A DNA stretch of 38,340 bases from Deltaproteobacteria bacterium (GCA_016935335.1 JAFGRE010000150.1:1-38340); one strand, 5' to 3'; positions 1-10,356 are shown, counted from the stretch's first letter. Translations and numbers: made by a program. Notes: a model not told the origin generated them from the sequence alone.

Positions 1-15
1 CATTTCAAAAAGTAG

Positions 16-40
16 GTAGCCGCACCCTTTAGGGTGCGTC
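16..40 (+). repeat. REP-like palindromic unit, + orientation (GTAGCCGCACCCTTTAGGGTGCGTC)
   Basis: 8-bp perfect stem CGCACCCT/AGGGTGCG (21-38) with TT loop, preceded by GTAGC; shares the GTAGCCGCA...TTTA...TGCG frame with two inverted copies nearby. Confidence 0.75.
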
Positions 41-64
41 TTAACCGGAAACGGATTTTACATT

Positions 65-90
65 CGCGCAGGCTAAAGCCTGCGGCTGCC
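65..90 (-). repeat. REP-like palindromic unit, inverted orientation (CGCAGGCTAAAGCCTGCGGCT)
   Basis: 8-bp perfect stem CGCAGGCT/AGCCTGCG (67-84) with AA loop; CGCAGGCTAAAGCCTGCGGCT is repeated identically at 245-265. Confidence 0.8.
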
Positions 91-241
91 AAATAATTAA
101 AAATCCCATTACCAAAAAGCCCGCGATCAGCATTCCCGGAAGAAACCACTTTAAAAACGAACCTCTGCTGTTGCCCTGTCGATCTCCTCCGTGGTTGTTT
201 CAATAAAAGTTTTAATCATCAGCCGATCCCTTAATGATCTT

Positions 242-268
242 AAGCGCAGGCTAAAGCCTGCGGCTACC
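242..268 (-). repeat. REP-like palindromic unit, inverted orientation, third copy
   Basis: GCGCAGGCTAAAGCCTGCGGCTACC; same 8-bp stem as the 65-90 copy. Confidence 0.8.
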
Positions 269-316
269 GAGGGCATTTTTAATTCCCGCCGGCGTTTTCT
301 TTATAAACCTATACCT

Positions 317-484
317 CTACACCTCACACCACTTCTTTGTCGTCACCGCCCCATTTACCTCCACCCACTCCCCGAATACTTTCCCGCACACGGGGCAGAC
401 GATGGGGTCCTTGTATTTTTGCTTTTTGGATTCACGCATCACGTCCAACGTTTCGCGTCTCCCGTATTTTGTCGCCGCTTTCAT
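317..484 (-). CDS. Small (55 aa) protein with one CPVCG zinc-ribbon knuckle; below the ORF-track cutoff
   Basis: Manual translation of minus strand: MKAATKYGRRETLDVMRESKKQKYKDPIVCPVCGKVFGEWVEVNGAVTTKKWCEV*; weak SD. Confidence 0.4.
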   Translation of the reverse strand: MKAATKYGRRETLDVMRESKKQKYKDPIVCPVCGKVFGEWVEVNGAVTTKKWCEV

Positions 485-1839
485 TTCAAAATATCACCGT
501 TTCGTGACAACTCATCGGCGACAAAGAATCGGCAAAACTTCTCTAACCCCGCATTACCCCTGTAAATCCCGCCAAATCCCGCTTTCCTTCTCCTGTCAAC
601 AATTCCCCTTCATTTCACATCAAGCGCTCTTGATGAACGAGGCAGTGAAGGATTTTCTTGCAATACCGGGTGGCTTTGCGATAAAATAAGTACACGCGTT
701 TCAATTTTATGTACGCCAACCCGACTGGGAGCGAGTCCTGTGCCAGATGGAGGAGAACGGATTTACCAGCCCTATTGTTTTTTCCATAAAGGCATTTACC
801 GGGAAGCTTTACGCCGTCAAGGCGTTGGGCCGTTTCGGGTATAGCGGCTATCCGAATTCCTTGGCAATGATGCAGGGCTCCTTCTTCGCAGGCGGGATAA
901 AGAGACTATAAATCTAGGGGGTGGGCTGTGAAAAATTCTCCTCTCCTCCATTACTCCATTTTTCCGGCCCATCCCCTTGTTTGATTAATTCGTTACCAAA
1001 TAAAAATATCACCGTTCCGCTACGACTCCCCGGCGACAAATTTCCGCCCCCTTTACTCCTGGCACAAAAAAACCCGTCCGAATCTGAGGGTTTGGTTCGG
1101 CCGGTGTGCAGGCAGGAAGACCCCTCTGCGACCTTGCGGCAGCATAGCCTTGCGATTATGCAGTGCCAGAATAGTTCAAAGTCCGAGGCGAAAAGAAAGG
1201 GGTGAAGCCTCCTCGGCAATTTTCCGCAGGGTTTCTTCCTCATGTCTGAGGATGTCAAGCATCATCAATGCCTCAACGGCAGTAAAAAGCAGACCCGGTC
1301 CCTCGCTGCTTTGGATCGCTACCCCGCTGTCAGTAATAGTAATCGAGAATCTTTCCTTTAGTTCTTCCATGCGTTGTGTGCTGAAAAGGTTAGCTTAATC
1401 TTTCCCGACCCTCCTCGCAGAGGCTAAAATATTGATAAAGTCTCGCCGCTCTTTTTTATCATGCCCGCACTATTACCTTGACAATTTGTCGGAGATAAGT
1501 ACTTTGTTTTTTGAGGAGAGTTTTATTGTATATCCGAGCTATTCCGAAATGCAACTTATAATAGATGACCGGAGCCAAACGAAAATAAAGACTTTCGGAC
1601 TAACCGGTTGGTTTTCGTTTCGCAAACGGAACGATTTTTTCACGCTCCTTCGATGTAAAAAGCGGAGGCATGACGTGCAGCCCTTCCAACCGCAGCAAAA
1701 ATACAGTGCTTGTCTTGGGCAATGAACAGGATAATCAAAGGTCCTTCTGGAAGTAAACAGGGGAGATCCACTCAGCACCCCTGGAGGAAATGACCGACAT
1801 TGAGGAAATCCACATCGTATCCTTGTCGTTATCGCGAGG

Positions 1840-1868
1840 GTGCTTCCGTTTTTCGGAAGCACGTTTTC
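1840..1868 (+). terminator. Terminator-like perfect hairpin in the leader of the FIST gene
   Basis: GTGCTTCCG-TTTTT-CGGAAGCAC, 9-bp perfect stem, then GTTTTC; 25 nt before the likely start at 1894. Confidence 0.5.
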
Positions 1869-1893
1869 AAGTTACATTCCGGAGGAAATCGGT

Positions 1894-3033
1894 ATGAAGA
1901 TCGAACAGTCGAAATGGACTGATGGGGATGGTTGGGTATCGACCCACCCTTTGGTTTTAAATGATACGGCGCAACTGGCCTTGGTATTTGGTGAACGAGC
2001 GGTCTTAAAAAATCCGAGACGATTCCAAGAGATCAAGGAGGCCTATCCCTGCGCTCGAATTTTTGGCTGTTCCACCGCCGGGGAGATTTGCGGAGATCAG
2101 GTCTTTGATAATTCACTGACGGTAACCGCGATTAGTTTTGAATCCGCTACCGTGAAGGTCGCTAGCGTCACCATAGAACGCATAGAAGACAGCAAGGAGG
2201 CCGGAGAAGATCTGGCCCGACTGCTCGACAAGGATGGTTTAGTGCATGTTTTTGTGCTCTCCGACGGTCTCAAGGTGAATGGAAGCGCACTGGTCAAGGG
2301 CCTTGTGAGACAGTTGCCTCCCACCGTAACGCTTACCGGAGGATTGTCGGGGGATAAAGACAGATTTCAGGAAACCCTTGTTGTTGGCGACAGAGAGCCC
2401 GAAAGAGACCTGATCGCGGTTGCGGGCTTTTATGGGGAGCGCTTGAAAGTCGGTTTTGGTTCAATGGGAGGATGGGACCCCTTTGGACCGGAACGACTGG
2501 TGACTCGCTCAACCGGGAACATTCTCTATGAATTGGATGGGAAATCGGCTTTGAGTCTTTATAAAAATTATCTGGGGGAACACGCACAGGGACTCCCGGC
2601 CACAGGACTTTTGTTTCCGTTAAGCATTAGGTTCGGGGAGAGTGAGTCCCGAGTGGTCCGGACGATTTTGTCGGTTAATGAGAAAGATCAGAGCATGGTT
2701 TTTGCGGGAGATGTCCCGGAAGACTCTTATGCGCAGTTTATGAAAGCCAACTTCAACCGCTTGATTGACGGGGCGGTTGGGGCGTCAATAATCAGCAGCG
2801 AAGGTTTTGACGGCGTTTCTCCCGACCTGGCAATCCTGATAAGCTGTGTCGGGAGAAAAATGGTACTCAAACAGAGGATCGAGGAAGAAGTGGAAGGTAT
2901 TCGGGAAATCTTGGGGAACAAAACCATTTTTACAGGATTCTATTCCTATGGTGAAATCTCTCCATCTCGTTTCAGCGGAGACTGTGAACTGCACAATCAG
3001 ACCATGACCATCACCACAATTTTGGAAAGATAA
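1894..3033 (+). CDS. FIST-domain (FIST N + FIST C) sensory protein
   Basis: ATG at 1894 preceded by GGAGGAAATCGGT; FIST-type motifs such as IFGCSTAGEICG and the C-terminal FTGFYSYGEISP. Confidence 0.88.
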   Translation: MKIEQSKWTDGDGWVSTHPLVLNDTAQLALVFGERAVLKNPRRFQEIKEAYPCARIFGCSTAGEICGDQVFDNSLTVTAISFESATVKVASVTIERIEDSKEAGEDLARLLDKDGLVHVFVLSDGLKVNGSALVKGLVRQLPPTVTLTGGLSGDKDRFQETLVVGDREPERDLIAVAGFYGERLKVGFGSMGGWDPFGPERLVTRSTGNILYELDGKSALSLYKNYLGEHAQGLPATGLLFPLSIRFGESESRVVRTILSVNEKDQSMVFAGDVPEDSYAQFMKANFNRLIDGAVGASIISSEGFDGVSPDLAILISCVGRKMVLKQRIEEEVEGIREILGNKTIFTGFYSYGEISPSRFSGDCELHNQTMTITTILER

Positions 3034-3039
3034 TAACCT

Positions 3040-5088
3040 ATGGCCGGAACACACAGCCTGCTGCGACGCCAATTGAAGAGGTTTTTCGGCGACGGAAAAG
3101 AGATTCCGACCGGGTTCCAGCCCTTCATAAAAGCGGTCAATGACGCCTATTGCGAATTCGATATCGATCGTGAGATGCTCGAACGCTCTCTTGAACTCAG
3201 CTCACAAGAACTGCTTCAAATAAACGCTGAGATGCGGGCGGTTTTGCAGGCGTTTCCCGACACGCTTTTCACCATTGATCATGAGGGCACCATCATGAGC
3301 TGCAAAACCGGCAGCCCGGGAGACCTTTTGGTTATGCCTGAGGGTAAGATTGTCGGAAAGCGCATTCAGGATATCCCTTTTTCCGATATCGGACACAAGT
3401 TCCGGGAGGCGCTTCAGGAGGTTAATGACACTCAATCGGTTGTGAGTATCGAGTATTTACTCGAGGTGCGAGGCCAACCAAGTTACTACGAAGCGCGTCT
3501 CGCGCCTCTTTTCCAGGATCAACGTATCGTTATTGTCCGGAACATCACCGAGCGAAAGCAAGCTGAGGAAGTACTCAGGTTTACTCAGTTTTCTGTTGAC
3601 CACGCGCAAGACGGCATCTTATGGACAATGCCGGATGCACGAATTTTTAACGCCAACGAGGCAGCCTTCCGGTCCCTTGGGTACTCACGCCAGGAACTGC
3701 TGTCGATGACGGTACTGGACATTGATGACCGGCATACGGAAGCGACGTGGTCGGAGTGGTGGATGACTTTAAAGACAGAAGGCACACAAATCACCACTGC
3801 TTCTTTCCGAAGAAAAGACGGCAGTGTTTTTCCAGTGGGCGTTCATTCGAATTATCTGATTGTTGACGGCAAGGAGTACATTTTTGCATTTTTTCGTGAT
3901 ATTACCGAGCAAGTTCAGGCGGAAGAGGAAAAGGAAAAACTCCAGATGCAACTCCTCCAATCCCAGAAGATGCAGGCTCTTGGAACGCTGGCCGGAGGGA
4001 TTGCCCACGACTTCAATAATATTCTTGGTGCAATTATCGGATATACCGAACTCTCCCGTTTCTCCATCCGTGAGGATACTCCCGCATGGGAAAATCTTGC
4101 CAAGGTGCTTCAAGCATGCCATCGCGCCAAGGATTTAGTGGCCCGCATTCTTGCATTCAGCAGGCAAAGCGAACAAGAAATGAAGCCGACCCAGCTTCAC
4201 CTTGTCGTCAATGAGGTCCTCCGACTCCTTGCCGCCTCATTGCCGAGTAGCATCAAGATACGAACAAGTCTTTCGGCCGATTCGGACATCATTATGGCTG
4301 ATCCCACCCAGATCCACCAGGTCCTCATGAACCTTTGCGCAAATGCTCACCACGCCATGATGCCCGAAGGCGGAGAACTACGGGTGGAACTCGCAACAGT
4401 TCAATTCGATGCCGATGATGTTGCTGCGAATCCTGATCTTACGACGGGAGAATATTGCCGGCTTTCCGTCCGGGACACCGGACACGGGATGGACCGACGG
4501 ACAATGGAAAAAATTTTCGAGCCCTATTTTACCACCAAGAAAAAGGGAGTTGGTACGGGGATGGGCTTGTCGGTTGTCCATGGGATCGTAAAAAATCATC
4601 ACGGGGCAATAGTGGTTGACAGCGGAGAGGGGAAAGGGACTACGGTTGCCGTTTTCTTGCCCAAAACCGAGGAACAGATCCTGCCGGAAATTAAGGAGCC
4701 CCTACGCCTTCCTCACGGCGATGAACGAATTATTTTCATTGATGATGAGGAAGTCTTGGTTGAACTCGGTGAAAAGGCGCTCAAACGACTTGGCTACTCT
4801 GTGACAGGAATGACGTGCCCCATTGAGGCATTGAAGGCCTTTCGCGCGCATCCTGCACAATACGATCTCGTTATTACCGATATGACCATGCCGAATATGA
4901 ACGGTGATCGCTTGGCCCGAGAAATGATGACAATCCGTCCGGACATACCGATAATTATTTGTACGGGATACAGCGAATTTATCTCCGAGGGTAAAGCTGC
5001 GGTAATGGGGGTAAAGGGTTTTCTTATGAAGCCCGTTGCGGTAAAAGATTTGGCCGAAACCATTCGAACCGTTTTCGACAATCGCTGA
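3040..5088 (+). CDS. Hybrid histidine kinase: PAS-PAS-HisKA-HATPase_c-REC, soluble
   Basis: [17 protein letters not shown] (H-box), [10 protein letters not shown] (N-box), [12 protein letters not shown] (G-box), REC with [12 protein letters not shown] and FLMKPV. Confidence 0.93.
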   Translation: MAGTHSLLRRQLKRFFGDGKEIPTGFQPFIKAVNDAYCEFDIDREMLERSLELSSQELLQINAEMRAVLQAFPDTLFTIDHEGTIMSCKTGSPGDLLVMPEGKIVGKRIQDIPFSDIGHKFREALQEVNDTQSVVSIEYLLEVRGQPSYYEARLAPLFQDQRIVIVRNITERKQAEEVLRFTQFSVDHAQDGILWTMPDARIFNANEAAFRSLGYSRQELLSMTVLDIDDRHTEATWSEWWMTLKTEGTQITTASFRRKDGSVFPVGVHSNYLIVDGKEYIFAFFRDITEQVQAEEEKEKLQMQLLQSQKMQALGTLAGGIAHDFNNILGAIIGYTELSRFSIREDTPAWENLAKVLQACHRAKDLVARILAFSRQSEQEMKPTQLHLVVNEVLRLLAASLPSSIKIRTSLSADSDIIMADPTQIHQVLMNLCANAHHAMMPEGGELRVELATVQFDADDVAANPDLTTGEYCRLSVRDTGHGMDRRTMEKIFEPYFTTKKKGVGTGMGLSVVHGIVKNHHGAIVVDSGEGKGTTVAVFLPKTEEQILPEIKEPLRLPHGDERIIFIDDEEVLVELGEKALKRLGYSVTGMTCPIEALKAFRAHPAQYDLVITDMTMPNMNGDRLAREMMTIRPDIPIIICTGYSEFISEGKAAVMGVKGFLMKPVAVKDLAETIRTVFDNR

Positions 5089-5451
5089 CGTGTCAACAAA
5101 GGGAGACGGTACCGCTTCAGCCTTCACCGAAGCAAGGGGAACCTGCAGTGCCCCGGGTGGTTTTATTTTCGCACGTAAATTATCCTCGATAGCAAGGGTC
5201 GTTTTGTTGAAGTATTTCTAGAGTGCGTTCTCGTCTAACGCTCATTCCCTATGGTTCCCCGGAGTGTCTTCAATTCGGAAGCCGCCCGCAATTACTTTTC
5301 CGCGCCGAATATGTGACAAGAGATCGGATCATGGCCGCATACGGCGCTGTTGTGTAAAATCAGGAAAGTATCCTGACGTTTTCACTTTCTTCGCACAGCA
5401 TGGGGGTCAGAGGCTTATTGGCTAACGGCGGGGGGCGCTTGCCCGGCGGCG

Positions 5452-6297
5452 CTACGATTTTTCTTGGCCGAAGGGGAATGTGACCCTTTCTATCGCCTGC
5501 CGGTCGGGCTGGAAGGGTAAGGGGGGAGTGACCGGTAACGGTAATGCATGAGTTTCCGAAAAAGGAGTGTTTTTGAGAATCGCGTTATAGGCGATGACCA
5601 TCAACGTTTCAAGGTTAACCGTGTCCAAAATGTTATAGGCGAGCAAGGTTTCGAGAGCTTTTGTGTTGTTATGCTTCACGTAGTCCTGCCACAGAAGAAC
5701 AGCGCAGTATCCGTCAACATCGCGCAAATCCTTTCTATCAATACCCATTTGTCTTTCACATCCTTTTAATCCGCCGGTGTACCCGATATTCTTGAGCAGG
5801 TATCGCAAGTCCACATGGGCGTGGTCTATTTTTATCTTTAAAGACGATTCGATGAACGGAATATCAAAGCATTTTCCGTTATAGGTGATGAGAACCTTGT
5901 ATTTGTTTATGTCGTTTTTGAAATCGTCCAAATTATCATCATAAATATAGTACGATACGGAATTCCCATCGTATAGCGAGATAGTGGTAATGTGATTATC
6001 CAAGCCGGAGAGTCCGGTCGTTTCTATATCCAGGTAGGCAACGGAGTCCCGAAATTCCGGAAACAGCCTCCAGACTTGACTTGACGGGAGCAGGTTACGA
6101 AAATATTGATGATCTTTGTTTTCGAGAGATCTGATGGATTCCTCCACATAACGCCGTGCCGATTTTAACCCTTCAGGCATGAACGGAGTCGCGGCAGAGC
6201 GGATGAAGTCGTCCCAGCAGTACACTCCCGAGGACCAGAGCCGAGATTCTCTCACCGTTCCAATACCGGGGACGTGGCAAAAAGTATTCTTGAGCAT
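5452..6297 (-). CDS. RNase H-like (YprB-type) ribonuclease/exonuclease-fold protein
   Basis: YLDIETTGLSG...ITTISLYDG, LITYNGKCFDIPFIE, H-xx-VDLRYLLK, YNILDTVNL: DEDD-type motif series. Confidence 0.8.
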   Translation of the reverse strand: MLKNTFCHVPGIGTVRESRLWSSGVYCWDDFIRSAATPFMPEGLKSARRYVEESIRSLENKDHQYFRNLLPSSQVWRLFPEFRDSVAYLDIETTGLSGLDNHITTISLYDGNSVSYYIYDDNLDDFKNDINKYKVLITYNGKCFDIPFIESSLKIKIDHAHVDLRYLLKNIGYTGGLKGCERQMGIDRKDLRDVDGYCAVLLWQDYVKHNNTKALETLLAYNILDTVNLETLMVIAYNAILKNTPFSETHALPLPVTPPLPFQPDRQAIERVTFPFGQEKS

Positions 6298-6920
6298 GGT
6301 CTTTTCTCAACAACAAAGCGTTCGGTGTTCCGTTGTCCTTGACAATTGCTCTATTATAAACGGAATGCATGCCAAAGAACAAAGGTTTTTGACGCGTCGC
6401 CGGACGTTGTGGCCACCTCGAAAACGCTGTCCTTTGGTCTCCCCGGGCATTCGATAGCCCACCGGCAGCAACCGACCCGAAAGCTTATCCCTGTCGAAGG
6501 AATGCCTTCCCAAACGGGGCCGGTGAGACGCAAGGATTATTTATCACGATTGGCTTACCAAGGAGACGCAACTACAATGGTTATACCGAAAAACATTACC
6601 CGGAGATGACTGCAGGAAAACAAAAAAAGTTCAAGAGTCTGCGGAAAATGGCCAAAATAGAAATAAAGACCATTATTAAAAGGATCCGTTTTGCTAAGCG
6701 CACCTTTTGATGGAGACCGTGTCAGTCGGAAAAAGAAGATTGCAAACGGCAGCAGAGGACCAGAGTATCATTTGCCCATGAACGGGGGGGGCTAAGCCGC
6801 CGGAATTCGCGTGTACTTTCCGTTAGATGTGAAGCCGAAGAACTGATTCCCATGGAGTAATGTCGATAAGCACGTTTGATTTTTCTGGAATAAGACCATC
6901 CGAAGACGCCGAAAACAACC

Positions 6921-8642
6921 ATGACTAATAGACTTTTGATGAAACTGGGTGAGGAGCTGGTAGCCGCGGGGTACATCGGTGGAAAGCAGCTGCAGGAAGC
7001 CCTGAAGATACAAAGAACCTCCGGGGGTGATTTCTATGACCGTTTGGTGGAGAAGGGATACATCGACGAAAGAACCCTTGCCATGTTTATTGCCGGGCAA
7101 AAGAACCTTCCTTATATTTCATTGGATGATATAGAGATTGATCCGGAAGTGATGGATTTCATCCCCGAAAAAGTCATAAGACGCTCGATCGTGTTGCCCA
7201 TCGGTAGAAACGACGGGAGAGAGCTTACCGTTGCCATGGCTAACCCCCTTGATCTTTCCATAATCAGCGATATAGAGTTTGCCAGCGGGTTTCTGGTTGT
7301 CCCGGTGGTATCTGAGAAGAGCAGCATTAAGAAGGCGATTAATAGGTTCTATGACCAGTCCAAAGATGCTTACGCAGATATCATGCAGGTGGTCAAGAAA
7401 GAGGAGAAGAACCTCGAGGTAGTGAATTCCGCCAAGGAAGAAGTAGGATCAGAAGAACTGGCATCAGCAGCAAAAGAAGCACCGATCGTACGCCTTGCCA
7501 ATTTCATTGTAGCTGAAGCTATCACGAAAAAGACTAGTGATATTCATATCGAACCGTACGAAGACGAACTGCGGGTTCGATTTAGAATCGACGGGGTATT
7601 GCAGCAGGTGATGAATCTTTCTCGTCACCTTCAGCCGGGTCTCTCCTCCCGAATAAAAGTAATGAGCGGCATGGACATTTCCGAACGCCGGATTCCCCAG
7701 GACGGCAGAATGAAGGTCAGGGTAGAAGGGAGAACCATCGATATGCGGGTCAATTCCATTCCCACCATTTTCGGAGAAAAGATCGTGCTCCGCATTCTTG
7801 ATGAGAGTAATCTGGTGTTGGATCTGGCGAAGTTGGGTTTTGAAGCTCAGGAATTAGCAGAGTTCTCGAAGGCGATTCAAAGCCCCTACGGAATGATCGT
7901 AGTCACCGGCCCAACGGGCAGCGGGAAGACCACCACGCTGTATTCTGCTCTGGATGCAGTCAACAAAGAGGGAACTAATGTGATGACTGCTGAAGATCCG
8001 GTGGAATACTACCTGAAAGGTATCAATCAGGTTCAGATGAATGAGAAAGCAGGCTTGAATTTTGCGAGCGCTCTTCGTTCTTTTTTACGACAGGATCCGG
8101 ACGTCATTTTGGTCGGGGAGATCCGCGACCTGGAGACTGCTGAGATTGCGGTTAAGGCGGCCCAGACCGGTCATTTAGTACTCTCCACACTCCACACTAA
8201 TGATGCGCCGACCACCATTGACCGCTTGATCAATATCGGCATACCCCCTTTTATAGTAATTACATCCGTTATCCTGGTTATTGCCCAGAGACTGATACGG
8301 AAGATATGCCCGTCCTGCAAGGCGGTAATACCTAAGATACCCGAGGAAAAAGTGCAGTCCCTGGGAATAGAAGCAAAGGAATTGGAGGGCGTTACCTTGT
8401 ACGGGGGGAAAGGATGCGATTTGTGTAACCAAACCGGTTATAAGGGACGAATCGGGCTTTATGAGGTGTTTCCCTTGAATGATGATGTCAATCATTTGAT
8501 CATACAAGGCGCTCCTTCGTCCGAACTGAGGAAGGCAGCAGCCGCTCTCGGTATGCGGACGATACGGGAAAGCGGGATCAGAAAGGTGAAAGCGGGGATA
8601 ACCACGATAGACGAAGTTCTCAGAGTAAGTGCCAAAAAATGA
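6921..8642 (+). CDS. pilB: Type IV pilus assembly / type II secretion ATPase (PilB/GspE family)
   Basis: GPTGSGKTTTLYSAL Walker A, AEDPVEYY, RQDPDVILVGEIRD, TGHLVLSTLHTND, C-terminal tetracysteine CPSC...CDLC. Confidence 0.92.
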   Translation: MTNRLLMKLGEELVAAGYIGGKQLQEALKIQRTSGGDFYDRLVEKGYIDERTLAMFIAGQKNLPYISLDDIEIDPEVMDFIPEKVIRRSIVLPIGRNDGRELTVAMANPLDLSIISDIEFASGFLVVPVVSEKSSIKKAINRFYDQSKDAYADIMQVVKKEEKNLEVVNSAKEEVGSEELASAAKEAPIVRLANFIVAEAITKKTSDIHIEPYEDELRVRFRIDGVLQQVMNLSRHLQPGLSSRIKVMSGMDISERRIPQDGRMKVRVEGRTIDMRVNSIPTIFGEKIVLRILDESNLVLDLAKLGFEAQELAEFSKAIQSPYGMIVVTGPTGSGKTTTLYSALDAVNKEGTNVMTAEDPVEYYLKGINQVQMNEKAGLNFASALRSFLRQDPDVILVGEIRDLETAEIAVKAAQTGHLVLSTLHTNDAPTTIDRLINIGIPPFIVITSVILVIAQRLIRKICPSCKAVIPKIPEEKVQSLGIEAKELEGVTLYGGKGCDLCNQTGYKGRIGLYEVFPLNDDVNHLIIQGAPSSELRKAAAALGMRTIRESGIRKVKAGITTIDEVLRVSAKK

Positions 8643-8686
8643 CGGAAGCCCATGTCGATTTATCTCGGCGGTAAAGGAGGTTGCTT

Positions 8687-10261
8687 ATGGATTGCAGAGA
8701 GATATTAGTCGTCGATAACGACACATTTTATCTCGATCTTTTAGGGGATATCATCCGTGAAAAAGGGTATCGGGTTCACACGGCCTCTGACGGACTGCAG
8801 GGGCTGGAATTGGTGAAGCAAAAGGCGTTCCGGTGCGTGTTTGTAGATTTTATCATGCCGAAGCTTGACGGTGCCAGGTTCATAGAATGTGTCCGAGAAG
8901 ATCCGAAACTTAAAGAGTTACCCATAACGGTTATTTCAGCCGCCATCACCGAAGAATCCCCCGGTCTCGACAAGATCGGAGCCGATTTTTATCTTTACAA
9001 GGGTCCGGAAAAAACCCTTAAAAAAAACGTTCTTGAAGTACTCAATCAAATTGAGAATAAAACCAACAAGGCAACCGGTAGTGCCGCACTCCTGGGAACA
9101 GAGGGGATGAATAAACGGGCGGTTGTCAAGGAACTTATGTCGGAAAGGCGACACCGGGAAGTGGTTTTGAAGAATATCGGAGAAGCGGTTATCGAGACCG
9201 ACACCAATGTGCAAGTCATTTATGCAAACACGAAGGCGGCAAGCATTTTCAACATACCGGAAGCGCTGATTATCGGCATGCCTCTTTATGACTTGTTCAA
9301 GTCCGAAAGTCTCCCGAAAATCAGAGAAGCGGTGGAAGGATTGTCGGCACGGTTTGAGAGCGATGTCGTTTCTTTTATAATCCCTCATGACAAGTATGTT
9401 CTCAAGATCGTGTTGGCCAATCTCATTGAGGAGGAGGAGGACAGGGGCACCGTTTTAATTGCCCAGGACGTAACCGATTACCATACCAAGGTCCGGGAGT
9501 TGGTGCTTGCCAACAAGAAGCTAAAAAATATGCAGGAGAAATTGGTGCAGGAGGCGAAATTTTCCATGATCGGGCACCTCAGCACTACTATCAACAGAGA
9601 GATAGAGAGTCCCCTGGTTTCGGCCTCGAGCTACCTGGCGTTGCTCCTCCACGGAAAAACGAGGGATGATTCCATCCGTGATAAATTGGAGGTTATTCAG
9701 GAAGATATCCATCGCGCCCGGGCCATGATCAGGGACCTCATCGATTTCGGCAAAGAAGAAGAATCGAAGGTGGAACGGATCGATGTGGGGGAAATAGTGC
9801 GGCGGATTGCGGCTCTGGTAAAACACCGGGCAAGTTCGTCGGGGGTGACGATAGTTGAAGACTACTGTGAGAACCTCCCCACACTGGATGCTGATGCCGA
9901 CAAGTTAAAGCACGTTTTTATCAACATCATAAACAATGCCATTGAGGCGATGCCGGATGGTGGAATCCTTACTATGTCTACGACAGCTTCTTCCACGGTC
10001 TCCTTTCCCGAAGGTGAGACAAAACCAGCTATCCAAATAGCCTTCGCGGATACCGGAGTGGGGATACCGCCCGGGTTTATTCCCCAGATATTTAATCCTT
10101 TCTTCTCGGCTAAGCCCGACAAAAACGCAACCGGCTTAGGACTTTCGACGAGCATGAAGACGATCCAGGACTTGGGGGGGGGCATTGAGGTCGAGAGCAC
10201 AGTTGGCGCGGGAAGCACCTTTACGGTGAAGATTCCCCTTGTTGAGGGTATCGGAGAATAG
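8687..10261 (+). CDS. REC-PAS-HisKA-HATPase_c signalling protein
   Basis: ATG at 8687 after AAAGGAGG; REC DFIMPKLDG; PAS; NNAIEAMPDGG N-box; DTGVGIP; GLGLSTSMKTI. Confidence 0.88.
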   Translation: MDCREILVVDNDTFYLDLLGDIIREKGYRVHTASDGLQGLELVKQKAFRCVFVDFIMPKLDGARFIECVREDPKLKELPITVISAAITEESPGLDKIGADFYLYKGPEKTLKKNVLEVLNQIENKTNKATGSAALLGTEGMNKRAVVKELMSERRHREVVLKNIGEAVIETDTNVQVIYANTKAASIFNIPEALIIGMPLYDLFKSESLPKIREAVEGLSARFESDVVSFIIPHDKYVLKIVLANLIEEEEDRGTVLIAQDVTDYHTKVRELVLANKKLKNMQEKLVQEAKFSMIGHLSTTINREIESPLVSASSYLALLLHGKTRDDSIRDKLEVIQEDIHRARAMIRDLIDFGKEEESKVERIDVGEIVRRIAALVKHRASSSGVTIVEDYCENLPTLDADADKLKHVFINIINNAIEAMPDGGILTMSTTASSTVSFPEGETKPAIQIAFADTGVGIPPGFIPQIFNPFFSAKPDKNATGLGLSTSMKTIQDLGGGIEVESTVGAGSTFTVKIPLVEGIGE

Positions 10262-10356
10262 TACCGGATCCCAGGATACGAGGGACGAGGACATCCGGCA
10301 GAGGAGCAGGAGAAACAAGAAAAAAGTCGCGACGGTTGACAATGAAGAGGTAATTC

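Noticed and set aside
6353-6382. Minus-strand TTGTTC-N18-TATAAT promoter for the YprB-type gene
   Set aside because: The -10 is perfect but the -35 is poor; left out of the feature list as too weak.
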